Source: an uncultured Acetatifactor sp.
Lineage (GTDB): Bacteria > Bacillota > Clostridia > Lachnospirales > Lachnospiraceae
Length of the DNA: 5,092 nucleotides
Assembly: GCA_910586515.1 (NCBI GenBank)
Contig: CAJUGL010000109.1
Span: forward strand, 1-5,092
Direction: 5' to 3'
Every line of letters starts with the position of its first letter. Within the stretch, counting starts at the first letter, position 1. A program made the position numbers and the translations under genes. The notes below the pieces were generated by a model, which searched no databases, was not told the origin of the DNA, and saw nothing but the letters and a program-made list of their open reading frames with translations. Below are positions 1-5,092 of this stretch, piece after piece.

Positions 1-385
1 TGGAAGGGGAGACCTGGCCGATGTGGATATGTCCGTCCGACAGCAGGGTGCGGTGAATTTCAGCGGCTGTGATGCGCGGGTGTTCCTTCATCAGGAAGCG
101 GATCCGGGACTGGAGATCCTGGTCAAGCTTACGGCTTTCTCCTTCATCTTTCCTGCTTTGCGGGAACAGGGCGTCAAATCCCCCCTTTTTATAGGCGCGG
201 TGCCATTTCTCAATGGTGGAGGCACCGACGGTTACGGTTTTCCCCTCCGGGTCCGTATAGGATTTTTCTGCGGCCCGGCGGAAGAACTCATTATTGCTTA
301 TGGACGGGTCACTGGTGCCGGACTCCAGCGGGGCGATGACACTGTAACGGAAAAGGGCTGTTTTCTGTTTCTGATCAAAAGTCAT
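1..385 (-). CDS. DDE-type transposase, N-terminal 128 residues (cut by window edge)
   Basis: This is the amino end of a transposase of the Mu/IS481-like DDE class; the catalytic DDE domain lies beyond the left edge. The reading frame is open from the ATG at 385 to base 1. Residues about 50-75 look like a helix-turn-helix that ends in the pattern STIEKWHRAYKKGGFDAL, followed by a basic linker (SRKDEGESRK). Residues about 90-128 look like a second helix-turn-helix (HPRITAAEIHRTL). Two DNA-binding modules ahead of the catalytic core are usual for these enzymes and would bind the element ends. The start is supported by GGGAGGTGA at 390-398. Its ATG overlaps the TGA of the upstream DUF5348 gene (ATGA, 385-382), so the two are probably translationally coupled. 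The family call is from recognition of the N-terminus; the exact IS family is not certain because the active site is not visible. Confidence 0.8.
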   Translation of the reverse strand, partial: MTFDQKQKTALFRYSVIAPLESGTSDPSISNNEFFRRAAEKSYTDPEGKTVTVGASTIEKWHRAYKKGGFDALFPQSRKDEGESRKLDQDLQSRIRFLMKEHPRITAAEIHRTLLSDGHIHIGQVSPS

Positions 386-840
386 GGTGTCACCTCCCGT
401 TCCCTTACGGTAAGGCCGGCAAGGGGGAGAGCCATATGTCCCCACAGATAATAATCGGAACCATCATGTTCGATCCGGCATCTTGCCCAGCGCAGCCTGC
501 CGTACCGGTCATGGATTTTTGCCTCCAGGACTCTGCCGCAGGAGAGCCTGTGGGCTGTCCCGTTCCTGTCAAAAAATCCGTAACGGCCGTCAGGAAGGGG
601 CTCCAGCCGGTACTCCCCGGAGACGGGGCTGCCCAGGTAGGCAAGCTCTTCATGGAGCAGTTCCAGGGATTCCAGCAGGTTTTCTGTAAACTCACGCAGA
701 AAAATGTCTTCTGCCGGGTCCATCAGCGGGCGCACTGTCCCTGAAAGCCCCCTGTCCGAATGGAACCCGGCTGCCGCCAGAAGGGAAGCGGCTGCCCTGT
801 CAATGGCGCCAAGGCGTTCAAATACATCATCAAATGTCAT
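382..840 (-). CDS. DUF5348-domain protein, transposon accessory gene
   Basis: A 152-residue protein of unknown biochemical role. The C-terminal half (about residues 75-150) carries the features I associate with DUF5348: a DGRYGFFDRNG turn, LSCGRVLEAKI, DRYGRLRW and IEHDGSDYYLWGH, giving a small beta-rich domain. The N-terminal half is alpha-helical and acidic, with no membrane segment or signal peptide. The start at 840 was chosen because AAGGAGGT lies at 848-855 with about 7 bases of spacing; the frame stays open up to 915, but the extra 25 codons have no ribosome site and cover two hairpins. It is the middle gene of three: DUF6431 lies 103 bases upstream and the transposase overlaps its stop codon. 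The context points to an accessory role in transposition, such as end recognition or regulation, but that is inference. Confidence 0.8.
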   Translation of the reverse strand: MTFDDVFERLGAIDRAAASLLAAAGFHSDRGLSGTVRPLMDPAEDIFLREFTENLLESLELLHEELAYLGSPVSGEYRLEPLPDGRYGFFDRNGTAHRLSCGRVLEAKIHDRYGRLRWARCRIEHDGSDYYLWGHMALPLAGLTVREREVTP

Positions 841-864
841 CACAATGACCTCCTTCGATTGGTT

Positions 865-906
865 ATGGCATATCCCGCATGCCATTGGTACAATTTTTTC
901 GTACCA
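865..906 (-). other. Two adjacent hairpin-forming inverted repeats between DUF6431 and DUF5348
   Basis: The first inverted repeat is ATGGCAT at 865-871 and ATGCCAT at 879-885 (7-bp perfect stem, 7-base loop). The second follows directly: TGGTAC at 886-891 and GTACCA at 901-906 (6-bp stem, 9-base T-rich loop). The right arm of the second also belongs to a 12-bp palindrome centred on CATG (901-912). These lie in the 103-base gap upstream of the DUF5348 ribosome site. They may affect mRNA stability or the expression ratio of the two genes. No terminator-like U-run follows in the minus direction, so this is not called a terminator. Confidence 0.4.
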
Positions 907-943
907 TGGTACCATCTTAGAGGAATATTCGGAAGAAGTCAGG

Positions 944-1555
944 TCAGGCTGTGTTGGTGCAGGTGAACAGTTTATTCCGGGTCCGGCGAACCTGCATGAA
1001 CTGCCTGGAATAAATGGAGAGGCAGGGAACGGTCAGGCTGTCCATGATGTTAAGCGCTGCCGACAGGAGCCTCTGCCTCCAGTGCTTTCTGAACTGGCGC
1101 AGGATATATTTCACGTTGTTTTCATCTATGAGGTTGTTGTTTTCCAGAACATGCTCCGGATCCTGCCCTTTTTCCACCAGGTCAAGGATCTGCTGCTGGT
1201 CATGGAGGGGAACCTGGGAGTAAGGGACAAGGATGGAAGGGATGAGGGCATGGGAGGTCCTGCATTCCGTACAGAATACACGCTGGACAGTAAGCCTGAC
1301 CAGAACACAGTTGAGCTTAACACAGCGTGTATAGTGGCCATAACGGATAAGGCATCCCTTTTTCCCGCAGGTACATACAGCCTGGTGGAGCTGTATCCCA
1401 TCCATCATACGGTCATACTCTTTTTGAGAAAAGACATTGCATTCTTTAAAGATAACTGTTATCATAGTATTGTTAGCAGCACAAAGGGGCATGGCTTCTG
1501 GTGCTGTCGGGAGAAAGACAGGGCGACTTTGGTAGGGTGGACCTGTCTTTTTCAA
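944..1555 (-). CDS. DUF6431-domain protein, first gene of the transposon operon (TTG start)
   Basis: A 203-residue protein recognised as DUF6431, a family found next to DDE transposases in clostridial mobile elements; its biochemical role is not known to me. A zinc-ribbon-like set is visible: C61, C63 and C68 in CTCGKKGC, then C95 and C98 in CTEC. A helical C-terminal half (about residues 115-195) ends in a basic stretch with RRTRNK. This layout, a small zinc module then helices, recalls the N-terminal part of ISL3-type transposases and suggests nucleic-acid binding (inference). Two starts are possible: TTG at 1555, preceded by AAGGAGG at 1561-1567, and an internal ATG at 1465 where the typical family sequence MITVIFKEC begins but no ribosome site is visible. 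I prefer TTG; the ATG would give 173 residues. A good promoter lies about 50 bases upstream. Confidence 0.82.
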   Translation of the reverse strand: MKKTGPPYQSRPVFLPTAPEAMPLCAANNTMITVIFKECNVFSQKEYDRMMDGIQLHQAVCTCGKKGCLIRYGHYTRCVKLNCVLVRLTVQRVFCTECRTSHALIPSILVPYSQVPLHDQQQILDLVEKGQDPEHVLENNNLIDENNVKYILRQFRKHWRQRLLSAALNIMDSLTVPCLSIYSRQFMQVRRTRNKLFTCTNTA

Positions 1556-1560
1556 TGGGC

Positions 1561-1567
1561 CCTCCTT
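1561..1567 (-). promoter_or_regulatory. Ribosome binding site deciding a TTG start
   Basis: AAGGAGG on the minus strand, 5 bases before TTG at 1555-1553. It is the only good Shine-Dalgarno match near the start of the DUF6431 gene and matches the strength of the sites in front of the other two genes of the element. Confidence 0.65.
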
Positions 1568-1601
1568 CTTCAGTAGAATATTCTTCCAATGCTATAAGGT
1601 A

Positions 1602-1630
1602 ATGATAACATACAGAAACCCCGGTATCAA
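1602..1630 (-). promoter_or_regulatory. Sigma-70/SigA-type promoter of the transposon operon
   Basis: On the minus strand, -35 TTGATA (1625-1630, 5 of 6 to consensus), a 17-base spacer, and -10 TATCAT (1602-1607, 5 of 6). Transcription would begin near 1595, about 40 bases before the TTG of the DUF6431 gene. The -35 box lies 2 bases from the TTTGACGGA repeat at 1633-1643, which is part of the probable transposon end, so binding of transposase to that end could block the promoter (inference). Confidence 0.6.
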
Positions 1631-1720
1631 AGAATTTGACGGAGTAAACGTCATTTTATTTGAGGCCGGGGCTTTATTAAATTTGACGGAAGTATACTGA
1701 AGTTGGAAGTAAATAAAATG
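1616..1720. repeat. Repeat cluster forming the probable right end of the DUF6431/DUF5348/DDE element
   Basis: Several repeats overlap here. AATTTGACGGA occurs exactly at 1633-1643 and 1680-1690, and similarity continues as (A)GTAAAC or AGTATAC. A third, weaker copy ending GGAAGTAAAT is at about 1698-1714. CATTTTATTT at 1652-1661 is the exact reverse complement of AAATAAAATG at 1711-1720. AAACCCCGG (1616-1624) and CCGGGGCTT (1666-1674) are inverted with one mismatch. Multiple short repeats upstream of the first gene are typical of transposase-binding ends. The exact terminus and target duplication cannot be fixed because the other end of the element is outside the window. Confidence 0.5.
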
Positions 1721-1740
1721 CGGAATAACACTTATGATCT

Positions 1741-1845
1741 CTTTGGATCCCTTTGCTGATCTTCCTGCCCCTGAATATCCCCGGGCATCCGACAAACTTT
1801 TCAGCTCAGTAATTATTCTCTAATTAAACGCTTTTGCCTCTTTCT
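1741..1845 (-). ncRNA. Candidate omega/guide RNA scaffold downstream of the TnpB-like gene
   Basis: TnpB proteins use an RNA made from the 3' end of their gene and the element's right end. The DNA just after the stop codon here can fold: TAATTA at 1810-1815 pairs with TAATTA at 1821-1826 (5-base loop); TCAGC at 1801-1805 pairs with GCTGA at 1755-1759, enclosing a second stem of GGGCA at 1783-1787 with TGCCC at 1766-1770. A closed outer stem with an inner hairpin is compatible with such a scaffold. If it is one, the guide would lie below about 1741. No promoter, consensus or homologue was used, so this is a positional and structural inference; the boundaries are approximate. Confidence 0.3.
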
Positions 1846-3164
1846 TATTTGTTGACCGTCTTCCCCGCCTGACCCCGTTTCAGCACGTTCCTGGCAGTGT
1901 TGACCTTCTCCTCCATGGTCTGTCCGCAGTGGACGCAGGTGAACATTCCCTCTTTCTTCTCTCCGGTTCCCCCGCAGCGGCTGCATTCGCTGCTGACATC
2001 CTTCCCCAGCACATCCACCAGCTCCACTCCGTTTTCTCTGCATTTCAGGGCCAGCCGGTTACGAATATAGCCTCTCTGCCAGAGGGTTACTCCCTGGTTG
2101 ATTTTCGGGTTGATTCCTCCTGCCTTGGGCGGCGGCAGCTTTACCATGTATATCCTTCCGGGTTTTTCTTCCCGGAAGAGCCGGTTCAGCTCCTGATTGA
2201 TATAGCCGTGTATCCGCTCCTGACGCCGGCGTTTCTGCTCATTGTACTTTTTCCTGCCCGGATTCGCGGTTCGGCTCCGGTTATAACCCGCTGTCCTCTC
2301 CCTCACCCATTGGGCATACTCCGTCTGCATCTCTCCCAGCGCTTCCCCGTAGCAATGCCCCTGGTCCGTGGTCAGCATGGTAAAGATCCCCAGGGCCAGA
2401 CCTACCTCACTGCCGTAATCTCCATGGCTGCGCACCGATACCTGAATAGGCACATTAATCTCAATCCTGCCGCTTTCCGGGATAAGCTTCACGTAAATCT
2501 GGCTGTCGTATCGGTTATTGTCCGTCAGCGGAACAAAGACCCTCTTCCGGTTCTGTTTTGTGGAAAGGTAAATCCCATGATCCCCATACCGATAGGCCCG
2601 TTCCGCTGCGGAAAACCCGGCTGCGGCATCCGTGCGCAGATGCGCCTCATGGTATTTCCTCACCTGTCTGCGCAGATAGCGGCGGAGCTTCTCCCCGTCC
2701 ACCGAAGCGGCAAGCCCGTCGTGCTTCTTCTGCATCTCCTTGGGCAGACGGATTTCCCCCCGGTTCAGCGCCGCCTCAAAGGCGTTGGGAATCTTCAGCA
2801 GGAATCTGAGATAATGCTTTTCTTCCTCTGTCAGGTGCTCATTCAGGCCCACCAGCTTCTGAATTTTCGTTTTTGTCCTGGTCCACTGAGCCTTGATATC
2901 TCCCAGCGCGTCAAAGACAGCCAAGTAGAAGTATACGGAAGGCATGCCCAGCTGCGCCCGCAGGCCGCTTTTTGTCATCTCGTTCTGGACAGTGTATCCC
3001 GGATAGATCTTTGACAGGCCGCCCTTCCCTCCGTAACGGTCATATACATGGTTTTTCACGAGACGATAGCCTTCCGCCACTTCCCGCAGCATTTCCATGT
3101 CCTCCGGCGCAAGCGCTTCCCTGCCGTACTGCCGCACCGTCTTGCACACTGTGTCCGTTCCCAT
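1845..3164 (-). CDS. TnpB-family RuvC-like protein with all three catalytic acidic residues replaced
   Basis: A 439-residue protein of the TnpB (OrfB, IS200/IS605-IS607 accessory) family. TnpB is an RNA-guided DNA nuclease, related to Cas12, that cuts with a RuvC site of three acidic residues. Here the RuvC-I segment VGLALGIFTML (254-264) has A257 where GIDLG would have D. The RuvC-II segment IYMVKL (338-343) has V341 where IEDL would have E. The RuvC-III segment EEKVNTARNVL (418-428) has K420 where DRDVNAA would have D. The zinc ribbon is intact: C394, C397, C410 and C413, spaced CX2C-X12-CX2C. The N-terminal half (1-250) is helical and basic, as expected for target and RNA recognition. Length is within the family range and the frame is unbroken, so the changes are not random decay. 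The ATG at 3164 is preceded by purine-rich sequence (GAGGAAAAGAGGG). No TnpA partner is present. The protein most likely binds RNA and DNA without cutting, or uses a relocated active site. Confidence 0.85.
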   Translation of the reverse strand: MGTDTVCKTVRQYGREALAPEDMEMLREVAEGYRLVKNHVYDRYGGKGGLSKIYPGYTVQNEMTKSGLRAQLGMPSVYFYLAVFDALGDIKAQWTRTKTKIQKLVGLNEHLTEEEKHYLRFLLKIPNAFEAALNRGEIRLPKEMQKKHDGLAASVDGEKLRRYLRRQVRKYHEAHLRTDAAAGFSAAERAYRYGDHGIYLSTKQNRKRVFVPLTDNNRYDSQIYVKLIPESGRIEINVPIQVSVRSHGDYGSEVGLALGIFTMLTTDQGHCYGEALGEMQTEYAQWVRERTAGYNRSRTANPGRKKYNEQKRRRQERIHGYINQELNRLFREEKPGRIYMVKLPPPKAGGINPKINQGVTLWQRGYIRNRLALKCRENGVELVDVLGKDVSSECSRCGGTGEKKEGMFTCVHCGQTMEEKVNTARNVLKRGQAGKTVNK

Positions 3165-3242
3165 TTCCCTGCCCTCTTTTCCTCAGGACCAACGGCAGTC
3201 GGGACGCTTTTCTAAAAGGTATACTTTTTGAGAATTTAAAAT

Positions 3243-3271
3243 AGAATAAAATATCCGGATAGAATTACCAA
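3243..3271 (-). promoter_or_regulatory. Possible promoter of the TnpB-like gene
   Basis: On the minus strand, TTGGTA (3266-3271), a 17-base spacer and TATTCT (3243-3248); each box matches 4 of 6 consensus bases. Transcription would begin near 3236, and the left GTATAC palindrome (3211-3233) would then cover the first transcribed bases, a good place for a repressor site. AT-rich DNA yields such matches by chance, so this is tentative. Confidence 0.3.
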
Positions 3272-3290
3272 AGAAATTATGTTTATCCAC

Positions 3291-3319
3291 TTGATTTTTT
3301 ATTAAATATGTATTAGAAT
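3291..3319 (+). promoter_or_regulatory. Possible divergent promoter toward the ABC pseudogene
   Basis: On the plus strand, TTGATT (3291-3296), a 17-base spacer and TAGAAT (3314-3319, 5 of 6 to TATAAT). It would read through the right palindrome (3348-3371) and then antisense to the ABC pseudogene. No plus-strand gene follows. It mirrors the minus-strand candidate, but lies in the same AT-rich DNA and may be chance. Confidence 0.2.
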
Positions 3320-3488
3320 AAAGCCAGTTTTGCGGTACAGGGATGTTTCTCAAAAAGTATACTTTTTGAGATTCTTCTTTATTTATCTGTTTTATCTCAG
3401 GTAACAGAAAAGCAGAAACAGCCCTGCGGCAAGCGGGCGGAAGATATATCCCCCCGCCTGAACACAGGTCCGGCTGATACAGCCCCAT

Positions 3489-5092
3489 TTAACCGATTTG
3501 CTGCAAAGCCCGAAAGTCTTCGCAGCTTTCCAGTAATTCCGCTACCGTTCCCTGGGCCGCCACCCTTCCCTCTTTCAGAAAAATCACCTCATCCGCAGCC
3601 ACAATAGTAGCGAATCTATGGGCAATGGACAGGATCGTCTTTTTGTCCGACAGGCTGCGGACTGCGGAGAGAACCGCCTTTTCATTCTCGTTATCCAAAG
3701 CGGATGTGGCCTCGTCAAACACAATGATATCCGGATCCCTAAGCAGAGTTCTTGCAATGGCCAGGCGCTGCAGCTGTCCTCCCGAGAGCTTAACGCCCCT
3801 TTCCCCGATCAGGGTGTCGTATTTTTGAGGCAGCTCCTGTATCACTTCATGGATATTCGCCGCCTGACATACTTCCTTCAGCTCTTCCTGTGAAGCGTCG
3901 GGCTTTACCAGACGCAGGTTTTCTGCAACGGACAGATTAAACTGCATAACTGCGGATATCGCCTTGCTTCTTGCCTTTTCGGACATCTCCCAGATCTCCT
4001 GTGGTTTTGCCGCATCCGCTTTTTCCCACAATTACGATATGCTTCTTTTCCGGTACCCGGAAACTTATGTCACACGGGATATTCTCTTCCATGGAGAGGC
4101 CTTTTTCTATAGAATGTCCTTCTTCCGTGGAAAATCCTTCTTCCATGGAATGCCCTATCTCCATGGAATGCCCTATCTCCATGGAATGCTCCTCTTCCAT
4201 GGAATGCTTCTTTTCCATTTTGTACCCGAAACTGACGCCCTGAACCTCCAGAACTCCTTTGCGTCCGGCAGCCTGTCTTCCGGCGGAAGATGTATTTTTG
4301 TGTAATATCTCCAGAACCCTTTCTATCATGGGTCCATCTTCCTTTAACCGGACAATGGAGCTGCTCAACACATCCGTCTCGCTCCGCAGTTTATCATAGT
4401 AGGTGATAAATACCAGGAGGGATGCAACGTCAATAAGTCCACGGAAAACCAACAGCCCTCCAAATAATTACATGCCCAGGCGTGTGACCACAAACAAGTT
4501 CAAAGCCACAAAGCCTGACGCCAGATATCTGCAGACAGCCTGTTTTTTTATGCATTCCGCAATTTCCTTCCATTTTGCATCCAGTAACCCGGCCTGCTGT
4601 TCTTCCAGGCCGTTGGCCTTGATTTCCTTCCAGTTATGCAGGGAATGCAGAATTGTCCCCTCAAATTCCCCGTAATCCGTCCGGTATCTGTCTGACAGCG
4701 CATTCAGTCTGGCTCCCACCACATTCGAAGATACGAAGGTAATCCCCATGCCAACCGCCCCAAATATGGCAAGGGGCCAGCTGATGGACAGCATCATTAT
4801 GCCCATTGCGGCAATACTGAAAACAGCAAAACAGTAGTCAATCACATGGTCTGCAAAAAAGCTCTCCAGTTTCTTTTCATCCACCTCAATCCGGTTTCTC
4901 ATGTCTCCGATGTCATATCTGTCGTATTCCGAAAGCTCCATTTTCCTGCAGATTGTCAGCATTCTGCTTTTGAGTCTGAAACGCAGTTTGTTTTTCAGTT
5001 TATTGTCGCAAAAATGTCCCATAACCCCAACTCCAGTCTATGTACAGAAAACCATATATGTGGACGGAAAAAATAAATCCCTGGTCGTCAGG
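3489..5092 (-). pseudogene. ABC exporter (membrane domain fused to ATPase), decayed and cut by window edge
   Basis: This encodes the C-terminal part of an ABC exporter half-transporter; substrate unknown. The membrane domain (5022-4468 and on to about 4390) has hydrophobic helices such as VFSIAAMGIMMLSISWPLAIFG. The ATPase domain follows with Walker A GKSGCGKTT (4026-4000), signature LSGGQ (3788-3774), Walker B IIVFDEATSALD (about 3730-3693) and an H-loop SIAHR. Three lesions are visible. An in-frame TAA at 4468-4470 splits RLGM from LFGGLLVFRG, which continues in the same frame. A TAG at 5038-5040 sits in a frame that otherwise reads on to the right edge. Near 4000 the frame changes between KTT and EIWEMSEKARS, with roughly 20 residues missing between Walker A and the Q-loop. 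The Q-loop itself (MQFNLSVAENL) looks short by a few residues. The gene cannot make a working transporter. Confidence 0.85.
4081..4206 (-). repeat. 18-bp coding minisatellite: seven hexapeptide repeats in the ABC ATPase domain
   Basis: Seven in-frame 18-bp units encode HSMEEE, HSMEIG, HSMEIG, HSMEEG, FSTEEG, HSIEKG and LSMEEN in order. Two units are identical at DNA level (4154-4171 and 4172-4189), and units nearer the 5' part of the array are more alike than those at the 3' end. The array sits between the first strands of the ATPase domain (VLEVQGVSFGYKMEKK) and the strand before Walker A (IPCDISFRVPEKKHIVIVG), where homologues have only a short loop. It adds 42 acidic, probably surface-exposed residues. 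It may have expanded by slippage before or after the gene was inactivated. Confidence 0.85.

Larger units (their letters stand above)
3211..3371. repeat. Two GTATAC-centred palindromes bounding a 26% GC segment
   Basis: The right copy (3348-3371) is a perfect 24-bp palindrome with half-site TCTCAAAAAGTA. The left copy (3211-3233) is an imperfect version in which one half reads TCTAAAAGGTA. Seen as inverted repeats, GTATACTTTTTGAGAA at 3219-3234 is the exact reverse complement of 3347-3362 (16 bp). The 112 bases between them have 29 G or C, far below the neighbouring coding DNA. The arrangement fits either a small non-autonomous element (about 144-161 bp, with these as terminal repeats) or a pair of operators 138 bp apart centre to centre. 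No flanking target duplication is evident. Confidence 0.7.
3165..3488. other. Non-coding spacer between TnpB-like gene and ABC pseudogene
   Basis: No convincing gene is present. The section nearest the TnpB-like gene (3165-3210) is its leader. Bases 3211-3371 hold the palindrome pair and AT-rich segment described separately. Bases 3372-3488 lie downstream of the ABC pseudogene and contain one hairpin, GGCGG at 3436-3440 with CCGCC at 3454-3458, around GATATATC. It lacks a following T-run on the minus strand, so it is not a clear terminator. A 101-codon open frame crosses the spacer but has no ribosome site. Confidence 0.6.

Noticed and set aside
704..1576. 290-codon plus-strand open frame
   Set aside because: It lies opposite DUF6431 and DUF5348, both recognisable proteins with good ribosome sites; it is an antisense shadow.
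1687..1697. AGTATACTT shared between the transposon end and the 3348-3371 palindrome, as a possible guide-target match
   Set aside because: The 9-base match is itself nearly a palindrome, AT-rich, and lies in a repeat of the transposon end; chance is likely.
1718..1759. 13-codon plus-strand reading frame (MRNNTYDLFGSLC) with a weak upstream GGAAG
   Set aside because: Too short, overlaps the structured region downstream of the TnpB-like gene, and I cannot link it to a known leader or truncated gene.
1592..1795. 67-codon minus-strand open frame between the TnpB-like gene and the transposon operon
   Set aside because: It covers the transposon-end repeats and promoter, and its composition is not protein-like.
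1929..3014. 361-codon plus-strand open frame
   Set aside because: It is antisense to the TnpB-like gene, which has zinc-ribbon and RuvC landmarks; the product has no recognisable domain.
3436..3458. Hairpin GGCGG/CCGCC downstream of the ABC pseudogene as an intrinsic terminator
   Set aside because: No T-run follows on the minus strand and the stem is only 5 bp before mismatches.
3183..3488. 101-codon minus-strand open frame starting directly after the ABC stop codon
   Set aside because: It has no ribosome site, crosses the palindromes and the AT-rich segment, and its product resembles nothing I recognise; better explained as spacer.
1..5092. CRISPR array accompanying the Cas12-related protein
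   Set aside because: No set of regularly spaced direct repeats with unique spacers was found; the only tandem array (4081-4206) is a contiguous coding repeat without spacers.

Overview
The window looks like a piece of a Clostridia genome, most probably Lachnospiraceae. This rests on the protein families (a DUF6431 / DUF5348 / DDE-transposase trio and a TnpB-like protein of a type I associate with gut clostridia), strong AAGGAGG-type ribosome binding sites, and GC-rich coding DNA separated by AT-rich spacers. The species cannot be read from 5 kb. Every supported gene is on the minus strand, so gene order runs from high to low coordinates.

Region A (about 5092 to 3489) is the 3' part of an ABC exporter gene (fused membrane domain and ATPase) that enters from beyond the right edge. 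It is decayed: an in-frame TAA at 4468-4470, a probable in-frame TAG at 5038-5040, and a deletion plus frameshift just after Walker A near 4000. Its ATPase domain also carries a seven-copy, 18-bp tandem repeat encoding a hexapeptide array.

Region B (3165 to 3488) is non-coding. It holds a 26% GC segment bounded by two copies of a GTATAC-centred palindrome, with a plausible minus-strand promoter for the next gene inside it.

Region C (3164 to 1845) encodes a 439-residue TnpB-family protein. It keeps the RuvC-like fold landmarks and the four-cysteine zinc ribbon, but all three canonical catalytic acidic positions are replaced (D to A257, E to V341, D to K420). It resembles in principle the nuclease-dead TnpB repressors (TldR). 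The structured DNA just downstream (about 1740 to 1845) is where an omega/guide RNA would be expected. This is the most interesting item in the window.

Region D (about 1720 to 1) is one end and most of the genes of a three-gene mobile element: terminal repeats (TTTGACGGA motifs), a good sigma-70-type promoter between the end repeats and the first gene, then DUF6431 (TTG start), DUF5348 and a DDE transposase. The transposase overlaps DUF5348 by ATGA and runs off the left edge. The trio reads as one transcription unit whose promoter sits in the transposon end, so transposase binding to the end could also control expression (inference).

Overall this is an accessory region built from mobile-element genes next to a dying transporter gene. 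The open question is whether the TnpB-like protein is a domesticated RNA-guided DNA-binding protein or an inert transposon relic.
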